This document shows, one piece after another, positions 31,420 to 41,816 of a stretch of 64,000 nucleotides of DNA (positions are counted from its first letter, which is position 1; each line of letters starts with the position of its first letter). The DNA is taken from assembly GCF_023101765.2 (NCBI RefSeq), contig NC_064239.1, forward strand, positions 3,906,001 to 3,970,000, written 5' to 3'. The stretch is from Spodoptera frugiperda (taxonomy: Eukaryota; Arthropoda; Insecta; Lepidoptera; Noctuidae). Under the pieces are notes generated by a model. That model did no database searches and was not told the DNA's origin. It saw only the letters and a list, made by a program, of their open reading frames with translations. The position numbers and the translations under genes are program-made.

Positions 31420-31862
31420 AGCTTCCGCCTGCGACTCCGTCCGCGCGGATGTCGGTCTTCGCGTGGAAGTTTTATTTCTCTATTTTGACAATGACATCTT
31501 ATAAATATCTATTGGACCCAAATACGGCGAGGCCCATAATAATTAAGGAGATCCCTCCCTATTGAGCTACTGCTGTTGAGCTCGCGTTCTGTAGAATAAA
31601 ACTGTTTTTTTACGCATTTTTCCAGGATAAAATGTATCTTATTTTATGGCCAGGATAATAAGGTATAATTATACCAAGTTTCATCGAAATCGAACCGTTA
31701 GTTTTCACGTGATGCCTGAACATACATACAGACAGACAGACAGACAAAAAAAAATTAATTACATATTTGGGTTTGGTATCGATCCACACCCCCTGGGTGT
31801 TACTATTATTTTTTCAATATTTTCAATGTACAGAATTGTCCCTTCTACAGATTTATTATAAT
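31420..31862 (+). mobile_element. Interspersed repeat family M, long copy with (CAGA)n
   Basis: GCTTCCGCCTGCGACTCCGT and CCGCGCGGATGTCGGTCTTC at the start. AAGTTTCATCGAAATCGAAC, GTTTTCACGTGATGCCTGAA, a CAGA run and TTTGGTATCGATCCACACCC follow, with TTCTACAGATTTATTATAAT at the end. A repeat type often seen in moths and butterflies, probably the 3' part of a LINE. No intact frame. Confidence 0.65.
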
Positions 31863-32171
31863 AAGAATGAATGAATGAATGAATGAGAGTGTTATAAACG
31901 TAAGAGTAGACAAATATAATCAGAAAGCTCCGAACTGCTAAGCTATCGGGAGTTATACGTGTTATTGTGAGTCAACCATAGAAGATAGACATTTGCTGTC
32001 GTGGAATATTTTTTAAACAATTTTAAGGAGAACATTTCCGTTATACATGATTTCTGTATAGCTTTAACCATTAAGGCTGCACACGCGACGGAAGCTTAAA
32101 AAATGGAGTAAGTTCTCCTGTTTTCCCAACATTTCCCTTCACTGCTCTGCTCCTATTGATCGTAGCGTGAT

Positions 32172-32266
32172 GAAAAGTATACTATAACCTGCTCAGGAGT
32201 ATGAAGAACAATTGTACCAAGTTTCGTTGAAATCTGTCGAGTAGTTTTTGTTTCTATAAAGAACAT

Positions 32267-32303
<37 letters not shown>

Positions 32304-32416
32304 AATTTTTCTGATTGCATTTTTGGCGTCAGTATCGATCACTAATCACCCGCTGATAGTTATTTTGGAAATATATTTCATGTACAGAATTGACCTCTCT
32401 ACAGATTTATTATAAG
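32172..32416 (+). mobile_element. Interspersed repeat family M, second copy
   Basis: CCAAGTTTCGTTGAAATCTG, a longer CAGA run (32268-32301), GTCAGTATCGATCACTAATC, and the same end, TCTACAGATTTATTATAAGT. Confidence 0.65.
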
Positions 32417-32439
32417 TATAGATATTTCAGTCATAGTAT

Positions 32440-32546
32440 AGTTTTCAGAAAAGTGGGTTTACATTGTATATCGGCATTACGTGCCGTAGTGTACCGTAGT
32501 GTACTCTGCCTACCCCTGGGATAAAAAGCGTGACGTTGCATATAGT
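32440..32546 (+). mobile_element. SINE family B, 3' end only
   Basis: GAAAAGTGGGTTTACATTGT, GGCATTACGTGCCGTAGTGT, GGGATAAAAAGCGTGACGTT, with a small internal duplication of GTGTACCGTA. Confidence 0.7.
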
Positions 32547-32944
32547 TTTCAATCTAGACATACATATGTTGTGTAAGACTAAAAGAGAAACCAAAAAGTA
32601 AAAACAAATTCCATACAACAATATCTTTTATGAAAACGATACAAACAAAATTTGTCAACCGTCGCCCAACATGTGTCGCGTACAAAATTCGCATTTTTAT
32701 TAAAACAATCACACAAAATAAGTTTCGTTGCAAACGCGAACCGAATACTAATGTACGACAGATAAGGGAAAATCAAATTCGAAAACATGCCAACATTTTC
32801 TAAAAAAAATGTACTGTTTAGAGGTCATTCACACTTTCATGTAGAAGAAATAAAAATTTGGGCTGAATTCTCTGAAATTTTTGTGGTTTTCAAAATTCTT
32901 AGGAACAGCATAAAGTCAGGAATTAAAGCTATGTTCATGTTACA

Positions 32945-33122
32945 TGTTGACGCAGTGGCTGGGCAACTGGCTGCCGTGCAACGTGTAGCGGGTTCGATTC
33001 CCGCACGGACCAACACTTTGTGTGATCCTCAAATGGTTGTTTCGGGTCTGGGTGTCATGTGTATGTGAACTTGTATCTTTGTAAATGCACCCATGACACA
33101 GGAGGAAATCCTAGTGCAACGT
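32945..33122 (+). mobile_element. SINE family A, best-preserved copy
   Basis: A-box region GACGCAGTGGCTGGGCAACT; B-box GGGTTCGATTCCCGCACGGA; then TTGTTTCGGGTCTGGGTGTC and the tail GTAAATGCACCCATGACACA. Spacing of the two boxes fits a tRNA-derived pol III promoter. Confidence 0.85.
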
Positions 33123-33124
33123 AA

Positions 33125-34218
33125 TTTTTTTTGCTGTCTATACATTTTTACTTCACATTGTTATCAAACATTTCCCAAAAAAGGCAGCCAAAAAAATAAT
33201 ATAAATGATAGGAGTTCAAGCTAGTCGGAAGAGAAGAATATCTAAACAATACATTATTTTCGTATCTATAATTAAATATCACCAATACAATCATTCGGAG
33301 CTAATAATCTGATTCATGGAACTAATCATTTGAAATACCAATACCTACGTTTCATGGAACTAATTAATTCCTTGATGAAACATAGGTTACGGATCTTGAG
33401 CCTCTGTGTTTAATGTAGTGCAAGTTAATTATATATACCTATACCTAGTGTATCGTACCTACTGTAAACACTATCACTAATTTCCAGGAACTTGCAATAC
33501 TTTACTGTAATACGAGAAACTATGGCTGGGGCACGACTCTGTTCGAAAACTTCCATTTACTAAAAGTATTCTTGAATTTTTAAATTTTCTGACTTTTTAT
33601 AAAGATACAAAATTTTGTCAGGTGAGTTACATAATGTGGTATTAAGTGTTCTTTCAGATATCTTTAATTCTTTTTTTTACTGTACTTGTACCCAGAGTGA
33701 TTCAATGGTTAGGTACTCTACACAGTCCTTAGCAAATATTTTAATCAACAAATTGTTTTCGGAACAATACGTTACTAAGAAATAGTTTAAGTAATTAGTA
33801 AACATCTCTGAGTACGGCAGTTACTGGTTTTATTTTTATACCATTTCAGATTTGAAAAGTGAAACAATTACATTACCAGCCCTACAACAACTGTGGGCCG
33901 TAAAATATGCTTGTTTTTTTTTCGGACATCTAATACGTGACTTGAAGCTCAAACGTTAAATTACTCAGTAAATGTTCTTATTGAGACAAATGTTCAAGGT
34001 TTTGTTGAGTATTTTGTAACTTGTAATCGATATCTTCGGATCAGATTGGATGATGGCAAGCCAATTGGATTATGGCTATTTTTGTTGAATGATAGGAATG
34101 GCAGAAGATTACAAAATCAAGAACATATTTATTACTTTAACAGCTAGGTACCTTTGTCCCATGAGCAATTATGTAAAAACTATAGAATCACATTCATAGG
34201 TAAGTATTGTAAGTTTTG
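33125..34218. other. No recognised feature
   Basis: AT-rich. A short imperfect inverted repeat (ACCTACGTTTCAT with ATGAAACATAGGT) lies at 33345-33388. Confidence 0.35.
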
Positions 34219-34220
34219 AC

Positions 34221-34395
34221 TCATGACTGCGCGGTTGGTGCGGTGGCTGGGCAATTGGCTGCCATGTAATGTGTAGCGGGTAAGATTTTCACACAGAGCA
34301 ATACTTTGTGTGATCCGAATATTGTTGTTTCGGGTCCGGATGTGATGAGTAATGTGTATATGAAATTGTATCTTTGTAAACGCACCCACGTCTTA
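34221..34395 (+). mobile_element. SINE family A
   Basis: GACTGCGCGGTTGGTGCGGT, GGCTGGGCAATTGGCTGCCA, decayed B-box GGGTAAGATTTTC, tail TTTGTAAACGCACCCACG. Confidence 0.8.
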
Positions 34396-34840
34396 AAATA
34401 AAAATAAAAGATAAAAAAGGAGAGAGTTATAGTTCCCACCCACGATCAGTACCAGACACAATAGCAACCCACAAACAACTATACACCAAGAAATTTTCAA
34501 AACAGAAAATCCTCTAGCGACCAATTAAGTACCTACATAGTACATACAAGGAATAACAAAAAGAAAAATAGCAAAGGAACGTGGACTTGTGATACGTCGT
34601 TAGATACCGACACAACATGGACGGGAGTATTCTGTATGGTAGCGGAGATTGCGTGTCATGTCACGCCAGTGTGCACGTCTTATCTAATCTCATCGCTACT
34701 CCGACCAAGCACACGTCTTTACTTCCACAAAAAAAAGCACAATAGAAAATAACTGTTTTTTTTTTCTCTCCTAGATAAGGACTGAGAATGGTTTTTTTGT
34801 TTTGTCTGGAAATTATTAAAAAAATAGGCAATGATTTTAT

Positions 34841-34880
34841 TATAACTTTCGTGAGACATACTAAAGTAATTATTATGTTA
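34841..34880 (-). mobile_element. F-family 3' tail fragment
   Basis: Minus strand: AATTACTTTAGTATGTCTCA then CGAAAGTTATAA. Only the 3' tail of an F element remains, as expected for extreme 5' truncation. Confidence 0.6.
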
Positions 34881-34884
34881 ACAC

Positions 34885-35265
34885 CACCCATAGATAATTA
34901 GATACATTAGAGGAGGCTGCGCCACGCTAGTTTCTTGAGACACCGTGTTAGCACTCCGGTCGAAACCGAAGAAGCTCGACCTTCAGACGTAAAAACATAA
35001 TATTTTTAACCAACTTCCCAAAAAGGAGGAGGTTCTCAATTGGGTCAGGTTCCTTATTTATTTGTCTAGTATGTTCATCGTTATAAAATGTAGCAATACT
35101 CTAACTTTCACGTGCCATGAAAATTCACATTTTCAAGAAAGTCTGCTCTTAGTATGCAGATTTACGTAAATTCAATTGAGATTTCGGTTGCTGCTGAAAA
35201 TTTAGTTTTAGTCGGACACTAAGTTTTAGAAAAAAATGTTAAATTAACGACAGTGAATGTATGTA
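34885..35265. other. No recognised feature
   Basis: A short GC-richer patch at 34905-34985 is unexplained. Confidence 0.35.
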
Positions 35266-35267
35266 AA

Positions 35268-35540
35268 TTGTCGTGGTGGCCTTGAGGTATAAGACGTCCA
35301 CGTTTTATGCATGACAGTGCGGGTTCGAAACCTACCAACTATTTTCTAAGATTTTTAGATACCATTGATAAACGGTGAAAGAAAACATAGTAAGGAAATC
35401 TGGGCTATAAGCCTATTTCTGATTATAAATTTGAAATCGCTAACCCGCATCCAGCAAGCGTGGTGATTAAAGCTCAAACCTTCTTCGAGCGAGAAGAGGC
35501 CTTTGGTCAGCATTCACTTATAAGCTGTTAATTTGATGTA
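35268..35540 (+). mobile_element. SINE family E, full copy
   Basis: TTGTCGTGGTGGCCTTGAGG, B-box in GTGCGGGTTCGAAACCTACC, body CGATAAACGGTGAAAGAAAA-like, then TAACCCGCATCCAGCAAGCG and a TTTGGTCAGCATTCACTTAT end. Confidence 0.8.
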
Positions 35541-35544
35541 ATGT

Positions 35545-38270
35545 ATGTATATATACGAGTAAATACCTTAACTAAAGCAAAAGTTGTCCTCTTGTATACC
35601 GAAAAAAAAATATAGAAAAAATTCGACGTCTGCTCTTGACAGAAATTGAGGTATGAGTTTACTACCACACAGAATTTTTTAAATGAATTCTATACAAGTA
35701 CATGACAGTACAAGAGCATTATTTCGTAATAATGTGCCATGTCCAGAGAAGCAATGTTATAAAGTGATCTCAAACCTGAGTGGAAAACACAATTATAATG
35801 ACTACATGTTGACAACACAATGTTCACGTAATTAGAACTAGCCGGAATGTTACGTGGGATACTGGACTTTATCTTTCTATACTTTAAGTTGTTATTTTAA
35901 TGATACATGCTTCAATTAGACTGTTCTGTATGAGGATTTATATATATCGGACTATTATGAAAATAAAAATAAAAACATAACTGTGTTCACAACCTATGTT
36001 ATTTTATGATTTTGTTGTACAATTTTATTTTATTTCTTTAGAATTTACATTTTATTCTGTGGTCAACTGACAGTTTGTATATCTCACTAACACTTCAAGA
36101 ATGTTCAAAGAACTCTTAGAGACGAAGAATCTAGAACTTTAATAAATTTGAATGACATCTCTGAGTGCTCAGTGGGAATTTTCTCACTTGAAGTGTGTGC
36201 TTAAATCCGTTCAGTGTAGTGGAAATTTTGGAAGACTGTACCTAACTACACCAGTAAACCTATTCGCTTTCACTAATTACCGTGAAACTACACTCCGTGC
36301 AACTGACAAGTACGTGGCAAATTAACATGCAGCCTAGCCACAATGACCGCATTATTGGCACGACTACATTTAAAAACTATTACCCAGAACCCAGTCTGGC
36401 AACAGCATCAAAGTAGTTTTAACAAAAAATATTAGCAAGTACAATATAATCGTTTCAAATTACCGTTAACTTTGAAATAAGCGTATATTACTTTCAAGGT
36501 AAAGGAATAAATCAGTTTATTCGCGTTACCATAACAATAACGGGCCTTTTAAATCATTTACCCGATATCAGAAAAAAGGTTCAGCATAGAAAGTAAGTAA
36601 AAAGAAATTAGGTGAATTTATATCGACATGATTCGACTCTAGAATCGGCACAATGGGGGTTGGCCTAGCAATTAAGCCAATTACCTCCATTGTACTTAAC
36701 AACCAAAAGAGGTTCCTTTATTGCGAGCTTTGGGAATAATAGTGGACTAATAACAAGCACACTAGTCTACTTTTTGACTTTTAATTAAATTAAATGACCT
36801 AGCACTTAATAAAATTCTATAAAATGTAAATTTGATAGCCAGGCCGGTTGGAATTTCCAAATTGTTATGGTGGTAATTCATGAACTACGTTCGTTAATTT
36901 TGGACGGGCGCTAAAGGCTAAGTTGGATGAGTGTTTAGAATTTGTTCCAAACTTTTCGGGTCACTTTGTACTGTCAGCCTAGGCGCGCTACCGACTGCGA
37001 TGTAGTTCACCCGTCAAGAGCGGTGCTTTATTTTAAATACGCTGCTAACGAAATTAATGGCATTGGACAGAGAATTGTGATGCTATTGAAAAACTTATGT
37101 TCAACAATGGAGCTTGATATGCTAACAAAAACAGTTTATAAATACAATAACACATACAAACTTAGTGTCTTTCTATAGCTCTATTTTTAGAACCTTTATA
37201 CGCCCAACAATAAATAATGAATAGACCCACCTCCTGTCTAAAATTATTTTACAGAATTTTGCAGACACATTTATTACACAGTTCCATCGGACCTTAAAAT
37301 AGTTTCTAAAAGAACCGTAGGTGTACAAACAAACAAATACTAAAAACTTTCAAAAGCACCATGTTCAACGAAACGGACAGTTCTAGAACGTTGAGAGAGA
37401 AACAGTAATTGCTGTAATGATGTTAATATGAACACTAAAAGTTTTTCCACTCTGCAAACTTGGCTTTCGTCCAACCGAGTTTTTTGTCCACCAATTTTGG
37501 CAAGACGAGGTTATAGGGAGTTTCCTCGTATTTATATAACTCCATTTTTTAAGGACACTGGATTGCAATCGATCAACTGCGTCTTAACTTTGGATGGTTC
37601 GCTTAACCAGGTTTTTGATGCAGAAGAGAATAGATAAATGTATTACGTAAAACTTTTATTTAAAGACGGTACTTAAGTTCTTGAGTTATTAGTGCTCTGG
37701 AGAAATACAAAAGGCTACATGAGCAGCCATTGTGTCCAATGCAGTTGTGGGTTGTGGTGCTATTTTATTACTAGCGTCAGCCATTTTTTAAGTGGCAGAA
37801 ATACTTATCTCAGTTGAAGTAGCGGTATAACATCTGCATTTCTTCAACACCGTTTTATTGAAATCCGCAAAATATGTAAGTGGATATTATTTGCCGTATT
37901 TGTCAAAATAAGATCGAAGTAGATGGCAACTGACTTAACCTGTTTTTCAGGAGAAAACAATAAAAACCAAAATAAAGAAAAGTGGAATCTATTTCACAAA
38001 AACATGTTTACATAAGGACCAGAATTTCAATGACAAAATAGTAGAACTTTTATGATATCAACAATAAGGACTTATAATACAAAAAGTTTAAATTCACAAA
38101 CACTCGAAACATTTCCTAAGACCCATCACACTTGAGTTCCCCCAAAAAGTTTGGTACCAACGTCCGAGTTCTTGATTATGACTAGAGTTTCCTTAGTTTG
38201 AAGTATTTAAGTTATACTGGAACGAAACAAAGAACTAGTATTTCACGAGTGGATGGTTTCTTCGCTCGGT
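35545..38270. other. No recognised feature
   Basis: About 2.7 kb of AT-rich sequence. Frames at 36942-37178 (78 codons) and 37428-37637 (69 codons, extendable without ATG to about 37394) were inspected; neither shows a known motif or splice context. Confidence 0.3.
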
Positions 38271-38289
38271 AATAATGATGACTGTACGT

Positions 38290-38425
38290 CTACTATGAGT
38301 TTGAGGCAATAATATTTTTCGATAGTCGCAAATTTTGCTCACCAGAAACTAACATTTGCTATACAAAAAATTTACGTCGTCGCTAGCGACTATCGACAAA
38401 TACTGTTGCTTCGAACTCATGGTAG
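38290..38425. mobile_element. Short inverted-repeat element
   Basis: A 40-bp left arm (38290-38329, ending TTTCGATAGTCGC) pairs at roughly 80% with the right arm 38386-38425 (starting GCGACTATCGACAAATACTG), with a 56-bp loop. It looks like a small MITE. No second copy in the window. Confidence 0.6.
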
Positions 38426-38628
38426 AGATACTGCTTATTTAGTAATCGTCGTCATAAGGGTGTTGATGATTTCCAGTTTATGGAAAGCTGTCGTTGGGTT
38501 ATCGTAATAGCAGGTCAACCATTACTCTGCCCACGGTATCTGTACATCAAGATTCACGTTTGACAGAGGCTATGCATCAGTGCTCTCTGAACTTTTAAAA
38601 AGCTGACCCAACCCGTTGATCACCTAAG

Positions 38629-38715
38629 GATATTTAAGGAACAGAGAGTAAAGTTCCCTAAGAAAAGGAGGATCCTCAGACTAGGCGAGGTGATCGTGCC
38701 TGATGGGCTTTCTAC
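38629..38715 (+). repeat. Interspersed repeat family G, copy 3
   Basis: AAGTTCCCTAAGAAAAGGAG, GATCCTCAGACTAGGCGAGG, GTGATCGTGCCTGATGGGCT. Confidence 0.65.
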
Positions 38716-38936
38716 CCAATTGTTGTTCGTTGGGATTTTCTATCCATGTTTATTCACATGTAAACTTTATATGTGCGATGTAGGATTTATGATTTCTTCG
38801 TCTATGTGCTGCTTCTGTCATGTGTCAAGACATCCCAGTCTAATGCCTATACTTATTATACTCTTTGCTCTAATGTGTTCATCAGTAAAACATCACGGTC
38901 TATTGATAATGTGATCAACAATTAGAATATAGAAAG

Positions 38937-39088
38937 TAGCTGCGGACTACCTAGCGGGTTTACCGGGGCTCCGGCTCAAAAAGCAGGACAAGGAACGGGG
39001 TGGTTTTTAGTCAGTAAGAGTCTGGCACTACCTCTCGCCTCGCCCAAGGCGAACAAGAAGTAATTGGATATTGTCCCCCTCAAAAAAA
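38937..39088 (+). mobile_element. R1-type LINE 3' UTR (family C)
   Basis: AGCTGCGGACTACCTAGCGG, GTTTACCGGGGCTCCGGCTC, GTGGTTTTTAGTCAGTAAGA, AAGTAATTGGATATTGTCCC, then CCTCAAAAAAAAAA. Confidence 0.75.
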
Positions 39089-39089
39089 A

Positions 39090-40150
39090 AAAGGATTTAG
39101 TAAGTACTACTACAATAATAATTCCACTGTTACACAAAAGAATTCAGGAATAATCCAACTTCTGAATACTCTTAGTGAGGTTTTGTTTGCGATCTTATTT
39201 ATCCGACTCCGACTATTTGGTCGGTTGTTTCTTGATACTGTAATAAGAACGTATAGTTCTTTCATTAGCAATCGAGCTGCTAATTAGATGGTGAAACTTT
39301 CCTTTCGTTTTGGGTTTAGTAAGGTGTAATTTAACGTGAGAATTCTATCCGTACGTATAGTACGTAGTTGGTGGTCTCGTTGGTTGAGAGATTGTAAAAG
39401 CGACTGGCAAATAAAGGACGTTGAATTCATTGAAATTGTGTTATATTTAATAAAATACGTTAAATAATTATACTACCCCTTCTGGCATTTTGCCGAATTT
39501 TTACGATCTCAGGCTTGAATATCCAACTAGTATAGGGTAGCCAATTTCTACCAGACAGGTTTTTACTTACCACCTTATTATATTACTTGGTAATAAAAAA
39601 AAATATTCACTCATTTCTACAAATTGACGACAAAAGTACTCCAACAACACTAAAGTCGCCTAAAGGACTTCGTTTAACCTTTCACTAAAACTAACAACAA
39701 AAACGAAATAAATAAAATTAATATAATAATAATAATGTAATGGCGTTCATTGTACTAACGTAGTTAGTGTAGTTGCCCCGGGCTACACTATGTAATGCTT
39801 AGTTAGACTCAATAAATTAACACCCACGTTATATTAATACACTTTGTTTGTGTTCTTCGTGACGTTGGTTTAGGCTCACACATTCAATTTACGTAATAAA
39901 TATTGTACGTGAAATAGTCACGTGTCGAATTCGTCGATTGTACGATTTCTGTGAGTACTCATCACATGCTTATTCTAGACTAGAGGTCCATCAATGCTTT
40001 CAAAAAGCCTACTTACTTGTAGGTAACTCCTCTGGTTTGTGAATGTCATTTGGTTATTCGCCTCCTTGTTTATCCCAATCCCATGAAATTATTAATACTT
40101 TAGGATGCATTATTAGATTTTCAATTTCCACCACTCCTGGTTATTGCTTT
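39090..40150. other. No recognised feature
   Basis: AT-rich unique sequence. Confidence 0.35.
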
Positions 40151-40152
40151 TT

Positions 40153-40252
40153 TTAAGGGGGAATATCATCTATCTTCCGCCTTGAGTGAGGCGAGACTGA
40201 GTGTCAGACTCCTACTGCTTTAAGCCGGAGCTCCGATAAACCCGCTACAGTA
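40153..40252 (-). mobile_element. R1-type LINE 3' UTR (family C), short
   Basis: TTCCGCCTTGAGTGAGGCGA, GAGTGTCAGACTCCTACTGC, TTTAAGCCGGAGCTCCGATA: reverse complement of family C. Confidence 0.7.
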
Positions 40253-40254
40253 TT

Positions 40255-41078
40255 AGAAAAGAATATTCCCTTTTTAGAATGTCAAGAGCAATTTAAAAAC
40301 CTCCGAAGAAAAAATTAATAATTACACATCTTATAAACAATATTGTTTGCAGAATTCGTCTAAAAACAGCCACTTGAAGTTATCAGTCGGTTGCCTAGTT
40401 CCATTGAACCTTGCCCCAGCTAACGCCACTCATGTGGAATCGGACAGATAACCGTGCCACCCATTGTATTCCTCTATATTCGTATGGAAAACATCCCCGT
40501 ACTTTTACAACTTACTTCAGTAATATTGAAATACGTTTTATATTGAATAATTTATTCTACAATTGAATTGTAAGTATTTGTAGAATTAAACGATGAAAGG
40601 ATTAGGTATTTAGATTAAAGAGTAATCTTTTCAGGCTGAAGAAAGTTTGTGACAATAGTCTAAAAGTCTGTCTTATTTACTGTAACATAGAAAGAAATCA
40701 CAGACGATTTCTTTCCAAAAAAATAAGATTCAATAGAACTCAAAACTTTATTAATTTCAAACGCGCAAATAGTAAAAACAGGTAACAAAAAGTTTTAATT
40801 CTGTTTCAAAAATGATCTCTTAACTGGGAGATTAAGTAATTACGTAAGCACAAAATGGCTGGTGTTAAAAGAGAAGGACTAAAATATTCATGTAATAATC
40901 AGACGTTGCCTTCCTTAAAGCTGAACGTTAATTGACCAATATTTTACTTGACTTCAAAGTTAGTTTACTCCTAACACGTTAAATATTAAAGGGGTAAAAA
41001 TCCGATTAAATTAAGGAGAAGGAATTAGTAATGTAGAAGCTTTGTGTATAAATTGAACTATGAAGCAGATTGTTGAAT
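40255..41078. other. No recognised feature
   Basis: AT-rich unique sequence. Confidence 0.35.
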
Positions 41079-41079
41079 T

Positions 41080-41312
41080 AGCAAGCTAAAGTGGCAGTGG
41101 GCCGGTCACATTTGTTGAAGAACCGATGACCGTTGTGGTAAACGTGTTCTAGAGTGGAAACTGCGTCTAGGCAAGCGTAGTGTAGGGCGCTGTCTAGCTA
41201 GGTGGAGTAAGAGAGAGTTTGGATGCGTAGAGCTGATGATCGAACTCAGTGGCGTGCCATTGGAGGGGCCTATGTATGTCCAACAGTGGACGAGAACAGG
41301 CTGATGATGATA
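41080..41312 (+). pseudogene. RTE-clade LINE remnant: polymerase C-terminus and TGATGA tail
   Basis: The first frame encodes SKLKWQWAGHIC, a stop, then RTDDRCGKRVLEWKLRLGKR and SVGRCLARWSK. After a frame change WMRRADDRTQWRAIGGAYV follows. This block order (K-W-x-W-A-G-H ... R-S-V-G-R-x-x-x-R-W ... W-R-x-x-G-E/G-A-Y-V) is characteristic of the C-terminus of RTE-type LINEs in Lepidoptera. TGTCCAACAGTGGACGAGAA and GCTGATGATGATAG complete the usual 3' end. One stop and at least one frameshift show it is dead. Confidence 0.75.
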
Positions 41313-41314
41313 GT

Positions 41315-41815
41315 TCATGTTAAGTACTTTTTTATAGACCTATTGTTCAAGACTCTGTTTTATAAAAGGCTGAGCCTATCGTCAAGTTCGAAAAATCCCA
41401 TAAACATTTGGCTGACCAAATTAAAACACCTTTCTCAGCAATCGCACTCAAGACGATCTTATACCTCAATAATAGACGCTACAAAAGTAACAAAAATAAT
41501 TCCTCTCCTTCACCTTGAACCTGATTCATATAGGAGTAACCCTCGACCGATTTTATGGAGTGTAAGAGGTAGGATTATAATACGTAGGTATATTGGCCGA
41601 GATCAGAATGATCCAACGTTTGAAATCAAAGCCAAGTGCCTTCCGAACCGTGTCAAAGCTTTCGTTCCTCTTTGTAGACCCTTGTGACTTCTTAATGATA
41701 ATAACGTTGATGCTTACTAAGGCATAATGAACATCGTATACTATATAACTTTGTTCACTATTGACGACCAACTCATTTCGATGGAACTGCGAATATAATA
41801 TTCTTCTCGAACACT
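41315..41815. other. No recognised feature
   Basis: Long overlapping frames (41223-41687 plus, 41933-41553 minus) are open on opposite strands but neither shows coding signs beyond the RTE end. Confidence 0.35.
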
Positions 41816-41816
41816 C

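Noticed and set aside
31718..32302. (CAGA)n runs as independent microsatellites
   Set aside because: Both runs sit at the same internal position of family M copies, so they are part of that repeat.
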